In this document: piece by piece, positions 23,966-36,146 of the stretch
Layout: each line of letters opens with the position of its first letter
Numbering within the stretch: the stretch's first letter is position 1
DNA from: Limnephilus marmoratus
Lineage: Eukaryota > Arthropoda > Insecta > Trichoptera > Limnephilidae
Direction: 5' to 3'
Length of the DNA: 64,000 bases
NCBI GenBank assembly: GCA_917880885.1
Contig: OU862927.1
Coordinates: forward strand, 42,435,571 to 42,499,570
The notes under the pieces: generated by a model
Seen by the model: only the letters and a program-made list of their open reading frames with translations
What the model was told of the DNA's origin: nothing
The model's database searches: none
Made by a program: the position numbers and the translations under genes

Positions 23966-24259
23966 GTTAAATAATGTTTCAAAAATAAAGGTATCTCTTA
24001 TTAGTTTATCTCTATTATTGAAAATATTCAAAAACTACTGCACAAAAAAATAGTAATGCTATTTCTAGGGAGAATACTTCGAACAATGGAATTCAAAATT
24101 CCGGCAGTAGATCAGCTGATTGCCCAATCCTATACTAATTTTTCAGGAGTGATGACGTCACACGATTCACCATACATACGGTGGTTTTCGGGGGTCTTGA
24201 AAAATTAAAACTTTGACAATTATTTTAACTATTAAAACTAGCTCTAAAAATAAAAATAA

Positions 24260-24930
24260 AAATGCAGTTATTTAAGTTAGAAGGTCATTATTCATTAAAA
24301 AAATGGAATGGAGTTCTCTATTCTATTGTTTTATTTGTAAGTAGTTTTTAAATAGATGCATTTTACGTATCTACGTCTTAATGAATTCATGAGAGTTGTT
24401 CCCCTGATAGTTGTCCCTCCGTAATACGTATACACAATATGCAGTCGGTTTAGGGAAAACACGGTATACCTAATTACATTAATAACCATAACTAAGTTCC
24501 TCCGAAGGGATATGCAGGGAGGATGTACCGTCGAATAACAAAAGTAAAAAACATTTTTTTCTTTCAAATGCATCAAGGCTTAAACTACCTGTCCATATAT
24601 AATGTACGTATATACCAGTATATAAGTACCAAAAATCGATACAGTATATAAGTACAGACATATGTTTAGCTTCCATACCAATTTATTATTAAAGGTATTT
24701 TTGAAGTCTATCGTAGGTTATAATTTTCCAAATATCTCTCTCTATTGCTGTGTTTCTAAAGGGAAATTTTGTTTGATTTCTTTTCCTCGTGTAGGATTTG
24801 TGTTGTGCTGCAAGTTTTCAATTTTTCCCAAAAATTCAACTGATGTGTTAATTGGTTTTGTAAATTAGAAATAAAGTATATAAGAAAATAATTTGTTTAA
24901 ATGACAACACATTTAACTCTTTTAACATTT
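24260..24930. other. No recognisable gene
   Basis: AT-rich sequence; two overlapping minus frames (24331-24676) match nothing I know. Confidence 0.4.
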
Positions 24931-25144
24931 CCATGACTTTCATTATGTATTTTTCTTCAGTGTATTGTACTTTGCAGTATTATAATTTGTTTCGATTGGC
25001 TAAGAATTGCTTGCAACAGTTATAATTAACACGTGGTTCAATAATTGCCTTGGTGACCCGAAAACTCAAAATGAAGTCAACTCATCTTAACACCTCCTTA
25101 GAAACGTCATTAAAAGTCATGTAAAAGTTAAGTAATCTTAACAG

Positions 25145-25835
25145 ACGGAATGCAATCTTTAGAGCATAGGCGTTAGGTGGGAATGCTATCCTTGTACTAC
25201 CGGTATTACAATGGAAGATGCTCCAAGGAACTAGCGTCATTGATCCCTCCAGCACCGGTGCATAGTCGGGAAACTCGCCAAACGCGTGCCCAATATATGT
25301 ACACGGTTGAAATTTGTCACATGAGATCGGGTCGCTTCTTCGACTTGTTCTTGTGTTCGATAGCTCGGCTTTGGAACGATTTGCCGGCCTCTGTGTTTAC
25401 TCCTTCCCACAACATGGGTCTCTTCAAGACTAATGTTCATTCGTTCCTCTCCTCAAAAAGACCGTCCACACAGCATCTCAGGAAATATATCTCAGGACAT
25501 AGGCTCTGAGGAAAATTATTTTTTTCAGGGCCTATGTCATATTTGGGGATGCTGTGTGGAGGGTTTTTTTTAAGGAAGGGAAGGAGAGAAGAGTTCTGGG
25601 AAGAAAAAGGGTTTAAGTGGTGGGAAGGAATCTGGGGTTCAGTGTGTCCTGGCCATCCACCTCTAAGACCTAAACAAACCTCACCCCATGAACCCGGACA
25701 CCCCTGCTAAGTCACCAAACGTAGCGAACCACTTGGGGTGACCTATGGCAGAGGTGTTGGTTATCCAATAAAGGTTCCCGGGGCGGCGGTACCCATTTCC
25801 GCCTCCCAAGTAACTGTGTGGAGTTAATGTTAAAA
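25145..25835 (+). mobile_element. LINE 3' end: RT C-terminus plus full 3' UTR
   Basis: The protein part (25145-25509) is the C-terminal tail of a LINE RT: SLEHRR, stop TAG near 25171, VGMLSLYYRYYNGRCSKEL, then ARLWNDLPASVF and FKTNVHSFL. The 3' UTR (25510-25835) is the founder of a repeat also seen at 5870-6560, 46655-46995 and 49075-49660. A large inverted repeat (25465-25560) covers the last codons, the stop codon and the start of the UTR. The element is 5'-truncated. Confidence 0.7.
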
Positions 25836-26394
25836 AAATGATAAAATATGTACGAAGATGATTAAATAGGTTACGTTAGATTAGGTTTGGGGCTGTTTTT
25901 AAATATTTTTTTCATAGCTTTTAGTGAATTTTTAAAGAGTTGTTGAGTTGAGTTGATTCTGATTTGGCATGGAACCGATTGCGTTGTTTACATTTATGCG
26001 AGGCGTACCTAGTTAAGACTATTCCAATGGATTCATCAAAACTTATTATCGAAGGCACAAATAAAATTAATAGTCGTTTCCGAGCTCCGTATTCAAATGT
26101 GAGGTGAGAGGCGAGAGACGTCTCCGTTCCGAGATGGGAGCAATCATCATTAGATGCTATCTCTCTCCCCCGGCCCGCTCCATACAGGATTCGCTGACGC
26201 GGAAGGGAGACGGCAGGAGGGGAGTAATGATGTTATTACGAATTTGCACTCGGGCTCAATGAGAGCATCGGGGAAATGGACGAATACGGTTTTCTCAGTT
26301 CGTTTATATTTTTTGTTGAAAAATAAAGAGAATTGTGTTTTTTGGTTGGGTGTCGAATTTTTGGGAATTCTACAATTGATTTGAAACTGGAACT

Positions 26395-26800
26395 GAGGAG
26401 AAATAAAAAAAACTCTTTAGTGCTAGATTTTTAGCAGTAAAGTTATATAACAAACTTCCACTTAGTATCAAACAAATTAAAAAAAAATAATAGCTACATT
26501 AAGGACATTAAATGTTGGCTGAAGGAATTATCGGAAAATGAACTTACTTGTATATACTTAAAACATTGTCATAGAAGTTTCTGGAAAACCTTATCCAAAC
26601 ATTGAAGTTAAACCATAGAAGTCGCTGAAAAACTTATCCAAAGCATATCATATCCCTCAGCACAGGATCTCCTAGTGAGGAGGACTACGAATATGTTTTC
26701 TATTTTATATATACATCTAACTAACATGTTTCATATAAAAATGTAAATAATATTATATACGTTCTAAATAAAAAAAAAATTAAATAAAGATGCAGTGGAA
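26395..26800 (+). mobile_element. LINE 3' fragment
   Basis: Reads RFLAVKLYNKLPLSIKQIK then, in a shifted frame, IKDIKCWLKEL, as in the last residues of many LINE RTs. The tail is A-rich (26765-26785). No other domain remains. Confidence 0.5.
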
Positions 26801-27303
26801 GCAGATTCGAAACCCGACGACAACAAAAAAACATCTTTTTGATTCCCCACATCTGACATTTTTATGGGTAAACTTAAAATTATTGACCAACTGCTCATTC
26901 ATAGAAGTTGATTATTGAATTATCATCATTTGCTTATTCAAAATAATAAACAAATTGTTTTGTACACACAAACACTCAACCATTTCGAGAAAGGCATCCA
27001 AATACAATATTGCTTCGGTGAATCAATTCTAGAAAGGCATACAAATATTTCAAAACTGTATTGGTAATTCAATCCTATATTTAATTTGAATGCCATTCTT
27101 GAAAAAATAATTGGTTTATATATGACAATGTTATTAATTCATATTCGGTACGTGCATTCGCAAATAATTAAATTTAATATTTGAAAACTTTTTTCCTGAC
27201 TTAAAAAACAAAATCAAATAATTAAAATAAGGCCATCTATATGAATTATGTATAATTTTAAGTTTACCTTGAGTAAACAAAATTCCGGTAACAGGCACGT
27301 CAA

Positions 27304-27561
27304 GTAAGTTTTAGGATTTTCACGGCCAAAAGCATTTTCGTTATTTGTTTTTGAGGTGTTATGCCGTGTTGCGCTACCTCCTTCTTTAGCCAACGTTTCG
27401 GACATCGTTGCAGTGTCCATCATCAGGGCAGATCCGGCAGACACATCTACCGGATCTGCCGGATCTGCCCCGATGATGGACACTGCAACGATGTCCGAAA
27501 CGTTGGCTAAAGAAGGAGGTAGCGCAACACGGCATAACACCCCAAAAACAAATAACGAAAA
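27304..27561. mobile_element. Near-perfect palindrome of the 'TTGGCTAAAG' MITE family
   Basis: Left arm 27339-27441 and right arm about 27452-27557 are inverted copies with only one or two mismatches, around a loop of about 10 bp. It is flanked by the 11-bp direct repeat AGGCACGTCAA (27293-27303 and 27562-27572). The left end carries the outer block (CACGGCCAAAAGC) that the right end lacks. Open frames on both strands here only mirror each other. Confidence 0.75.
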
Positions 27562-27876
27562 AGGCACGTCAACATTTTAAAATTAGGTGAAATGATCTGA
27601 ATGGTTTGGTAATGTTGATTACGTGTCATATCAGATACCTGAGCATATTTTGTTTGTAAAAAATGTGACTGCCTTTTTGTCGTCCGATGATGTTTTATTT
27701 AAATTAAAAATAGAAATAAAGTTCCAATAGCACCCCACAGACCAGATAGTATATGAATCACGTGATCCGTTGCAACAAACGACAGTGTGATCAGTTGCAA
27801 CGTGTAATAGAAAAGTATTTTTTGATTTTAATTGTAAAAAATATCATCGATAATAAAAATAACATCATCATTTTTA

Positions 27877-28727
27877 CAAAATGAAACAAGTTGTTTGTTT
27901 AAAACCACTTTATTTTCATTTATATTCGTCGACCGGTTTCGGTTGATATCAACCTTCTTCAGGACAGTATACATACGAGTATAAACTAAATTACAGTACA
28001 GCGGAGAGGCAGGAATACTGCCGAATTAGAGCTGAAATATCAAAAATCAAATAAAAATATTTGTCAAATTTAAAAAAAAAATTTAATTAACCAACAGTCT
28101 AATTTTAAAATTATTCCCCTTTTCCCTATGTAGTAACCCCCACCCTACCTTTATCCCTCCCCCACCCCCCACCAATCCTCTGTTGTTACCTCCCTCTCTT
28201 ATATACTGTCTCTTTCTATTATGTTTACCTCATAATCTTCATACGTACTGTAATTTAGTTTATAATATGTTTATTGTCCCGAAGAAGTTTGAGATCAACC
28301 GAAACCGGTGACGAATATAAATTAAAATAAAGTGGTTGTAAACGAAGAACTTGTTTCATCTTATATATAAAAATGAATCGCTGAATGTGTTGCTAAGCGC
28401 ATAACTTTCGAACTACTGCACCAAATTGGGTAATTCTTTTTTTGTGTGTTCGTTATTGTCAGGACAAGGTTTTTATAAAACTTCCGGTGAGCACTGGCAT
28501 TATGAAATTTGTATAAAAAAATTGCATGTATGGAAAGCGGGAGGGACGGAGAGATGGGTGAGGGAGGGGGGGGGGGGAGGGGGGATGGAGTGAGGAGGAG
28601 GGCGGGAGTAGGGGGGGGGGTGAGGGGGATGGGAGGGCGGTGAGAGGGGGGGGGGGGAGGTCGAGGAGGCGGAGTGGGAACCCCCCTTACACCATGCGAG
28701 CGAAGCCGCGGGAAAAAGCTAGTTTTG
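27877..28727. mobile_element. TA-flanked MITE interrupted by a Helitron
   Basis: TIRs of about 85 bp start CAAAATGAAACAAG and hold the block GACCGGTTTCGGTTGAT. TA lies on both sides (27875-27876 and 28728-28729), as for Tc1/mariner-type elements. The right TIR is cut after CTTGTTTCA by the Helitron at 28359-28722 and resumes TTTTG. Without the Helitron the element is 487 bp. No transposase is present. Confidence 0.8.
28359..28722 (+). mobile_element. Non-autonomous Helitron with a G-rich core
   Basis: Starts TCTTATATATAAAAATGAAT and ends GAAGCCGCGGGAAAAAGCTAG, with a GC-rich hairpin-like stretch just before CTAG. The inverted repeat of the host MITE proves the ends: the insertion is between A and T with no duplication. 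Bases 28545-28680 are extremely G-rich. It encodes no protein. Confidence 0.85.
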
Positions 28728-28746
28728 TATAATGTCAAGCCACTAT

Positions 28747-29915
28747 CAGCCTTACTAAAAAAAAACCACAGCGCGACCGATTAACTGTGTTATTGCAATA
28801 ACGTAAGTAAACCCTGTATACGCTAGAATCCAATTTGTTACTAATAACGTTGCATCCGCGGTCACGCTGTTAAAACGCATTAAGATGTGACAACGTTGTA
28901 TATGGTTTTAATTTACTAGGAAACAATGTTGTTTTAATTTTTCTCCGCAAGGGGCATTATTGGCGCGCCTATGCATTAGTTCTTCGGCCCGCGACAGCCC
29001 GCGATGACAAAACAGCTCGGTGTGTTTTATGACGGGATATCGAAAATTTTGTGATTTTACTTAATAATTTCTATTGTAGTGACGAATTTACTCTTCTGTT
29101 CACATAATGGATATATTTACCATGTTATTTGTGTGGTTTAGATCAGTTTAATCAAGTTATTGTACAAACGCCGTACTTTCAAAGTTGAACTGTCAGAATA
29201 TTGTTTTTTATAGGTTACTTAAAAGATAAAATTTTCATTTTAAGATCTATATTTTGAGAGAATTCCTTAAAAGTGATAATTTTTTATAATAATAAAATCT
29301 AATACATGTGTTCGTAAACGTATCAAAAAAAATAACGTCTTTAGAGATGCAAGAAATCTGTTTTAAATTTCGGTATTATTTCTAAGTTATTTTTTTGGCA
29401 ATAAACAAAACTTTTAAATTTTTTATTATTTTTTTATTGTATACACGATGAAAAAGTGAGGTGATAGTTTCCTTCCAAATTTATTACATAAAAGGACTGT
29501 GTTTTTTAAATTTTGATTTTATTTAAATTTCTCTACATTTTGGTCAAAAATGTTGTGGGAGGAAATTTTTTTCCATTTTTTTCCGAGTTTGAATCTTAAA
29601 ATATGGCAGTTTTTGAAAGCTAAAGTGTATTTCAAATACACAAATCTAAAAGGTAATTTTATCTAGTTTTCATAAATGGTATTTGTTTTTACGACACCTT
29701 CAAAAATAAGAAATATATAGAACATTCAAAATACTATGAAAAAATTACAAATATCGTTCGAACATCAATGGTTAAAACAGAGATAAACTACCCTCTCAGG
29801 CCGCGGAAACCATGTGTATTTCTTTCAAAGAACAAATTTTTAATTAGTAATGTTTTCACATCCGCGGCCGTTTGTCAATTGAATAAAATTTTCACTGGGT
29901 TTTTTAGTAAGGCTG
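28747..29915. mobile_element. Possible TIR element, about 1.17 kb
   Basis: CAGCCTTACTAAAAAA at the left is matched by TTTTTTAGTAAGGCTG at the right (16 bp). The bases outside are TAT and TAA, so the target duplication is unclear. The interior is AT-rich with no frame longer than about 60 codons. Confidence 0.45.
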
Positions 29916-32030
29916 TAAGTGTTTGCATTCTTCGATAATTTCAAAATTTTTACTTTAAATATGCCGAGGAGGTGTTCGTTAATATATTTTTGGTACTTGT
30001 TGGTTATACCCTGTAACAATAATCACCTAGATGTTTAGTAAAAACTTTTATCCTAAAAATAAATAATTATTTTAATATCGAGACATTCGATTTCACCATT
30101 TTTCCCGTGATTCGCTGAGAAACCAATCTATTGCAAATATCATTTAATTCAATATTAAATCTCCTTCGAAAAGCAAACCTCATTCCTTCCTTACTCCAGA
30201 GTATAATGAGCCAAGGAAGTAATTTATATAACAAATTGAAATCAATTTCCGCTGTATGAAGTTGGGAATAAACGACTATGAACAGAGCGAGTAAATGGTA
30301 TTTGGCCGTTGATAAGCGGAATGTAATATCGTTAAAACACCGAACTGATAAAATTATAGAAATGTAGTTTGCAGGGTGTTAAGGGACGTAATTGATTTAT
30401 TGTAACCCATAGATTCTCAATGTGGGCGATAAGTCCCCTGGTGGGCCTTTGAGACTTTCAGGGGGGCAGTAGAAGACCCAAAAAAAATTAGGGGGCGTTG
30501 AGATGAAACAGGAGGGGGCGCGGGCAGGCAAATGGTCTAAAAAGACAAAAAACACTCCAATGACGTTCACACGCGGTAGAAGTGAAATTTTCATAAAACT
30601 AAAGAAGACAAGAATGAGGTACAAAGCACCACACAAAGAGAAGACCGATTATTTACAAAGCATTGCACAAATAGTATAACGATTAGTCTATCTTATTATC
30701 TCGCAGGCTATATCCTATATATCTACGTGTTTATCTCTAGGAAAAAAAGTTGTACTTTGGGAGAAACAGTCACACATATTTTGTGTGTCTCATCTTTTAT
30801 CTTACCATTATTTAATGTGTAAGAAAGAGCTGCAGCATTACGGCGATAAGGAACGTATGTTTATTGCCTTTTTTGACGTTACGGTACCTTACGACGGTAT
30901 AACCATCGAAAGCCAGAAATATGTCATTTTTAAATCAGAATTTAGAAGTATTGACTGTTTTCATCAAAAAATTATAAATGGATTTCGAAAGATTGTTATT
31001 TTATCTAGCATTCGCATTTTTAAATTTTGAAAAAAAATGATTATTTTTAGTATACCATAGGTCGTTGGCAGATTTGTTAAATTTTCAAAAAAAAAATTGT
31101 ATTATACCACACCTATTTCAAATCATATAATCATGGAGAAAAATAAATCAATACATTATCTGGGTATCGCATGTTATAGAATTTTAATTTTAGTTTAAAT
31201 AAAATCTTTAAAAAATATGTACATGTGTTTCTTGACGAAAATTGGTCCGTTTGTGTATTTATTTGCGCACTTACAAACTAATATATTTTTAAAAAATTTA
31301 ACATTCTTATTTAATTTAGACATTATTGAAAAATGATAAATACTAATTATCAAAAAATAATTACAAAAAGTACATTATTTTAATAGTTTTATCATCACGT
31401 CTTTCAGCATTTTTGGATGTAGATATAAATTAAAGCAAATTTGGAATGAAATAAAATTGATATTGAGTTATAATTTAAAAAAGCTGGTACGGAGAATAAT
31501 TAATCTTTCTCGTTGTCACCGCCCTGCACGATCGTATGAACACCTTTCGACGAAATGTGGATTTTCGTCCGCTGGCTGGTTAAACGCTCTTAAACGTGAT
31601 CCGTCACGGTAATAATAAAAGCATACAATAGTTTTCTTTCAAATCCTCTACCGACTTTAAACATCTAGAGAAAATCTGTTCAGTGCGTAACACCCTGGTC
31701 GCAATAGCTACCTGCGAATACCTAAGTAGCCGAATGCGGGAACGTCGAACAAAAAATACATTTAAGATTTATGGCATTTTTATATCACGGTTTTATGATT
31801 TAAAATTTACGGCGTTGAAAGTATCCGACGCTTTTCGGTTTTAATAAGTAGAATCAGATTATCGTTTTTAGATTACGACGGAAATGATTGAATTCGAGGG
31901 AAATCGGTGAACGTCAGTGGGTAGATTTTTGGAAATCTTTCGAGAAACTTTTTCAATTTCAATGGCAAAACGATCTCAACCTCAAGATCTACCCCACTTG
32001 TTCTTATTTTACGTTGAGTTTCTTTTTATT
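29916..32030. other. No recognisable gene; possible hAT-like remnant at 30400-30640
   Basis: The part 30400-30640 (TTCTCAATGTGGGCGATAAG, CCCCTGGTGGGCCTTTGAG, then G-rich) resembles the outer region of hAT-type elements as I remember them. A plus frame at 30785-31030 is unrecognised. The rest is AT-rich. Confidence 0.3.
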
Positions 32031-32034
32031 ATTC

Positions 32035-32155
32035 ACTAACTAGTCCTGATAATAACGAACACAAAAAAAAGAATTTTCCAATTTGGTGCAGTCGTTCGGA
32101 AGTTGTGCGCATACATACATTTCGGCGATTCATTTTTATTTATGTAGATAGATAG
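32035..32155 (-). mobile_element. Helitron 5' remnant
   Basis: The minus strand reads AAAAATGAATCGCCG, then TGCACCAAATTGG and TTTGTGTTCGTTATT, matching the first 110 bp of the Helitron at 28359. Confidence 0.5.
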
Positions 32156-32257
32156 ATATTAACTACGATGCATGAAATAAAACTTCCTGCAAATACAACA
32201 ACATCGTTTCCGCGACGACGATTTGTTTTGCTTTTCGTCTTTATTTCTCATTATTTG

Positions 32258-32603
32258 ACGGCCGGCGTAGTGCAGCGGTAAGGCGCTTGACTCGCATTCC
32301 GAATGTCGCGGGATCGAATCCCGGCCTGGCAAATAAATTTTATTTGATTAATTTGTGTATTTCACAATTTATTCATTTAAAAATAATATATAGTATATTT
32401 GCGACACGTTCCAGAGTGGAAGATACTCTCAGTATTGCCCTGGTGTAAGACCACCATTCAGAATTGAAACGTTGCCTGAAATGGCTTTGGCCGTGTTTAG
32501 TGACCAGATCTGAATAGCCAGGTACTTCCCCACCTTCCTCTTCCCTATCTCCTTCCTCCCCTCTACCTTCAGCCTCACAACATACCACAATTGGGGATGC
32601 TAT
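32258..32603 (+). mobile_element. tRNA-derived SINE, 5' part of a split copy
   Basis: Head GGCCGGCGTAGTGCAGCGGT with B box GGGATCGAATCCC, AT-rich linker and body, close to the copy at 7948. It stops at GGGGATGCTAT, where the other copy continues. The missing end lies 10.5 kb away at 43149-43235. TGCTAT is duplicated at both sides of the inserted LINE. Confidence 0.85.
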
Positions 32604-32690
32604 ATTAATAATAATAATAATAATTTTTATTTTACTAATTTGTACATTTAAGTTTACAAATTTCTAATTGATTATAATATTTCATATTCA

Positions 32691-34093
32691 CTATATTTTT
32701 TCAAGTTTTATGTAGCTCCTACAATACATCTTGAACTTTCCAATTGGTGTGGACATTAAAGTTTCTGGTAGTGTGTTATACAGCTTCATTCCCTTGTACA
32801 GTAGACTGTTCTGCGTATTCGCTTTGTCCTTTTTTTGTAGCCTAATTTCCTTGCACGTCCTTGTGTTATATCTGTGAATGTCTTTATTGTATACAATTTT
32901 ATTTGAGAAGTATTTTGGTAACGTGTTGTTCAATATTTTGTGGATAAATACCATCGTGTTCAAGGTCAGCATCTGTTTCACGGTCAACCAATTTAGTTCC
33001 TTTAACATTGTTATTATTTTTGAAAATCTGTTTCGTCGAAGAATTATTCTGATTGCCCTGTTTTGGAGAATTTGTAAATTATTTTGTTCTCTTTCGTTAC
33101 ATAGGAAAAGTATACTTGAGCAGTAGTTGAAGTGTGGAGCAATAATTGAATTGTATATGGTGATTGCAGTTTTTCTAGAAATTTTTGGCCGAATTCTTCC
33201 AAAAAAAGATATCTTTTTGCCAATTTTCTTTTGGGTGTATTCAGAATGTCTATTGAAGTTTAGTTTGGAATCTAATATAACTCCTAAGTATTTCATTTCA
33301 GTAACATTTTCAATAATTTCACCATCAATTTTGATTTTGCTTTCACTGGATGTCTTCTTGTATCCGATCACCATACATTTTGTTTTTTTTTTGTATTTAA
33401 TTTAAGCTTATTTATTTTTAGCCATCTTGATACATCATTTAGTTCATTATTTAAAATGTGTATTAGTTCTTCATAGTTATCTCCAATTAAGTATATTAGT
33501 ATATCATCGGCAAAAAGTCGTACTTTGCATTTTGAAAATATTTTCACCATGTCATTAATATAGAGTATGAACAATAGAGGTCCAAGGACCGATCCCTGTG
33601 GTACTCCTAACTTATTTTCCATTGGTTTTGAAAATTGATTATTTATTTTTGTTACCTGCTTTCTGTCTCTCAAATACTCTTGTATTAATTTAATGGCTAC
33701 AGATGAGAAAACCAATTTCTTTAAGCTTTCTTATTAGTATGTCTCGGTCTATAGTTTCGAATGCCCTTTGAAAATCCAAAAATATTGCTAAGATAAATTT
33801 ATTATTATTCATTCCTTCCTTCCATTCTTCGACAATTACGTTTAATGCTGTTTCACATGAGTTATTAGATCTGAACCCTGATTGCTCTTGGTATAAAATA
33901 TCGTGTTTATCTAGATATTGCAAAATTTGTTCTTTTATTATAACTTCAAGAATCTGCTCATATTTTGGTAAGGTGTTGATTGGTCGAAATTCTTCACATT
34001 TTCTGGTATTTTTAACCTTTGGAACCGGTATAATAGTTGACAGTTTCCATGACTGTGGAAATTTTCCTTCTTCAATCGTCTCATTGATAATAT
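32691..34093 (-). pseudogene. LINE RT, C-terminal two thirds
   Basis: Three frames: 33690-34093 (PQSWKLSTIIPVPK, EQSGFRSNNSCE, FLDFQRAFETID), 33368-33715 (GVPQGSVLGPLLF, catalytic FADDILI) and 32691-33374 (KYLGVILDSKL, NYCSSILF, RYNTRTCKEI, tail KGMKLYNTLPET). Two frameshifts, near 33700 and 33370, break the protein, the second in a T-run. The 5' part continues at 34441 beyond an inserted LINE tail. Confidence 0.8.
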
Positions 34094-34440
34094 TTTTCAC
34101 TAAATTTATATATGTTTTTAATTTTGATTTATATAATTATATGTTTTAATTTATACAGAACACTTGAGTTCTTAACATTTAATTTTTATTATTAATTTTT
34201 GTATTTCAAAATTTGAATTTGAATTTTCATTTTTACTTTTCTTTAAAATATGGTCTTTTTTTTTTCTCTTTAGTTTTAAGTATTTCTCAGTATTTTTTGA
34301 AATGTTAAAATATTAAATGTACGACTACCACAACACGGGCTTAGCCTAGTGTGGTAGCCAAAAAAAACCCAAATATCTGTTACTAATAAAAAATATATGA
34401 AATAAAAAAAAAAAAATAAAAAAATAAAAAAAAAAAAATA
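34094..34440 (+). mobile_element. 3' tail of the CR1-like LINE family, inserted in the LINE RT
   Basis: Bases 34094-34173 are the reverse complement of window bases 1-83. The sequence then repeats a unit related to 84-175 and ends with a 'cacgggcttagcctagtgtgg' hairpin-like part and a long A-rich tail. It is therefore a plus-strand, severely 5'-truncated copy with the 3' end that the first LINE loses at the window edge. Confidence 0.75.
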
Positions 34441-35220
34441 GAGTAGATCCAATTACTGGAAAAGCATCTCTTATTTTACTAATAGTTAATCCATCTGAAC
34501 TATTCTTTGATTTTATTTTGTTTAAAATGTTAAATAAATATTCTGCAGTTATTTTTCTGAAGACCAATGATTCTTTGTTTGGGTCGATATTATCATTTGT
34601 GGGGTTAACAGCAATGTTGGGTATTAATTTGTTAATTTGAATGATACTTTCAATAAAATATTTATTAAAGTTATTAGCCATGTTTTCTTCGTTTATCTCT
34701 TTTGGAAAGTTTACAATTTTTATGTCGTCTTTGTTTTCGCCATGTACTAATTCTTTAATGCTTTTCCAAATTTTTTTGGGATCCCCTTCTCCTGAGTTTA
34801 TTTTATTTTTTATGTACTCATTATGCGTTCTTTTTATGTCTTTGGAGTATTTGTTTCTCGCTTTTTTGTAGTTATCCCAATCCGTAATACTATTAGTAAG
34901 GCATGCTCTTTTGTAAAATGCATCTCTATCGTGCTGCATTGTACGTAGTTCGCTTGTGCACCATTTATTATTGTTTCTTTTATGTATCTTCTGTTCTGGA
35001 ATAACTTCATCGATAGATTTTTTAAAGTTTAATATCATCTGGTCAGCTTTTTGGTTATATTCCATTTGATTTATTCCATTCCAATTAATAGTCTCTAAGG
35101 ATTGAATGAAAATTTCCTTATTGTATTTTTTGTAATTTTTAAATGTTGTTATTTGTGTTTACTTACTGGAGTTGCATTTTTCTCTGTCATTTATTAGAAT
35201 TTTAATGATGTTATGGTCGG
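34441..35220 (-). pseudogene. LINE ORF2 linker between endonuclease and RT
   Basis: The frame 34346-35065 (its last part is inserted tail) carries KKSIDEVIPEQK, WCTSELRTMQHDRD and GDPKKIWKSIKEL, the usual linker of such LINEs. Upstream on the minus strand, DHNIIKILI continues directly to the endonuclease part beyond the BEL element, with the GTCGG duplication between them. A stop or frameshift lies near 35160. Confidence 0.7.
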
Positions 35221-35788
35221 TGGATACGCGCCATAAATATATTTGGATCCATTTTCTTAATCAATTTATAATTTATGCTATGAGACCATGAGGGCGCCAT
35301 CTGTGGTTTATGTATTGTATTGAATTTACCTGTGTGACTTGAAATTCAGTGTATCCATGCATTTCCTTACCTCTGTGAGGCAGGCAATTGCTTCCGACGG
35401 GAGTGTCAGTAAAAGGCCAAGAGATGTCGCTCCTAGTCACGCATAATCGAATAATTCATCCAATACTTGAATTATTGTTGTACAAGATTGTGATTGTGGC
35501 ACGTATTATTAATATGCAAATTTATTCATTGTTGAAACTTCCTTGCTGTGCGAAACATCTGTTAAGATTATGCAATACCGCCTTGATATTTTTTTTAATG
35601 AAAAGAAGTGTCTTTTGTGTTGGACATCGCCAATGAGCTGCATTCTCTGAGTGAGTATTGTTTTGTTTCACTTTGGTTGGAATTGCTGGGTCAACTGTTT
35701 TTGTGTCACATAGGGAAGAATTCAATTTTCGTTAATTTACATAGGGTAGTAACTCCCTCGTGTCAGGGGCTATTTACACGCCCCTACA
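35221..35788 (+). repeat. BEL 5' LTR
   Basis: 568 bp, starts TGGATACGCGCC and ends CGCCCCTACA. A small frame inside (35388-35636) repeats in the other LTR and is not a gene. Confidence 0.95.
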
Positions 35789-35795
35789 TATTTAA

Positions 35796-35812
35796 TGGTC
35801 CTTCGAGCCGGA
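35796..35812 (+). promoter_or_regulatory. BEL primer-binding site
   Basis: TGGTCCTTCGAGCCGGA, seven bases after the LTR, starts with TGG as expected for pairing with a tRNA CCA end. The tRNA was not identified. Confidence 0.65.
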
Positions 35813-36146
35813 TTATTAATTCATTCATACATTCAATTCGAGATTATAGCTTAATTACATGGATGTTTGAATTTACGTATTTTTTTTGGTAAATTTGAAG
35901 TACCTCTCATTTTTTGAGAACTATAGCTGGTCTTGTTTTTGCTTTTGGATGACATATTTGGATGTTCGCAGAATTATCGTAATTTTAGATAATTATTCGC
36001 AACATTATTATTATTAATTAATTGTTAACATTGTTCGCAGAATATTGTCGTAATTTTGGACAATTATTCGCAACATTATTATTAATTAATTATTAACATT
36101 GTAACATTATTGTAAAATTTTGTGGTAATCTTTTCGCATATAAAAA

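Noticed and set aside
27214..27580. Two overlapping frames with the same peptide on both strands
   Set aside because: The palindrome makes each strand encode the same words; not a protein gene.
28361..28738. Proline-rich minus-strand frame
   Set aside because: It is the translation of the G-rich core of a Helitron.
32040..32055. ACTAG word as the end of a complete minus-strand Helitron
   Set aside because: It would give an element of only about 110 bp without the usual 3' hairpin; I call it a 5' remnant only.
35388..35725. Small frames on both strands, repeated at 41838-42175
   Set aside because: They lie in the two BEL LTRs, so the repetition is due to the LTRs.
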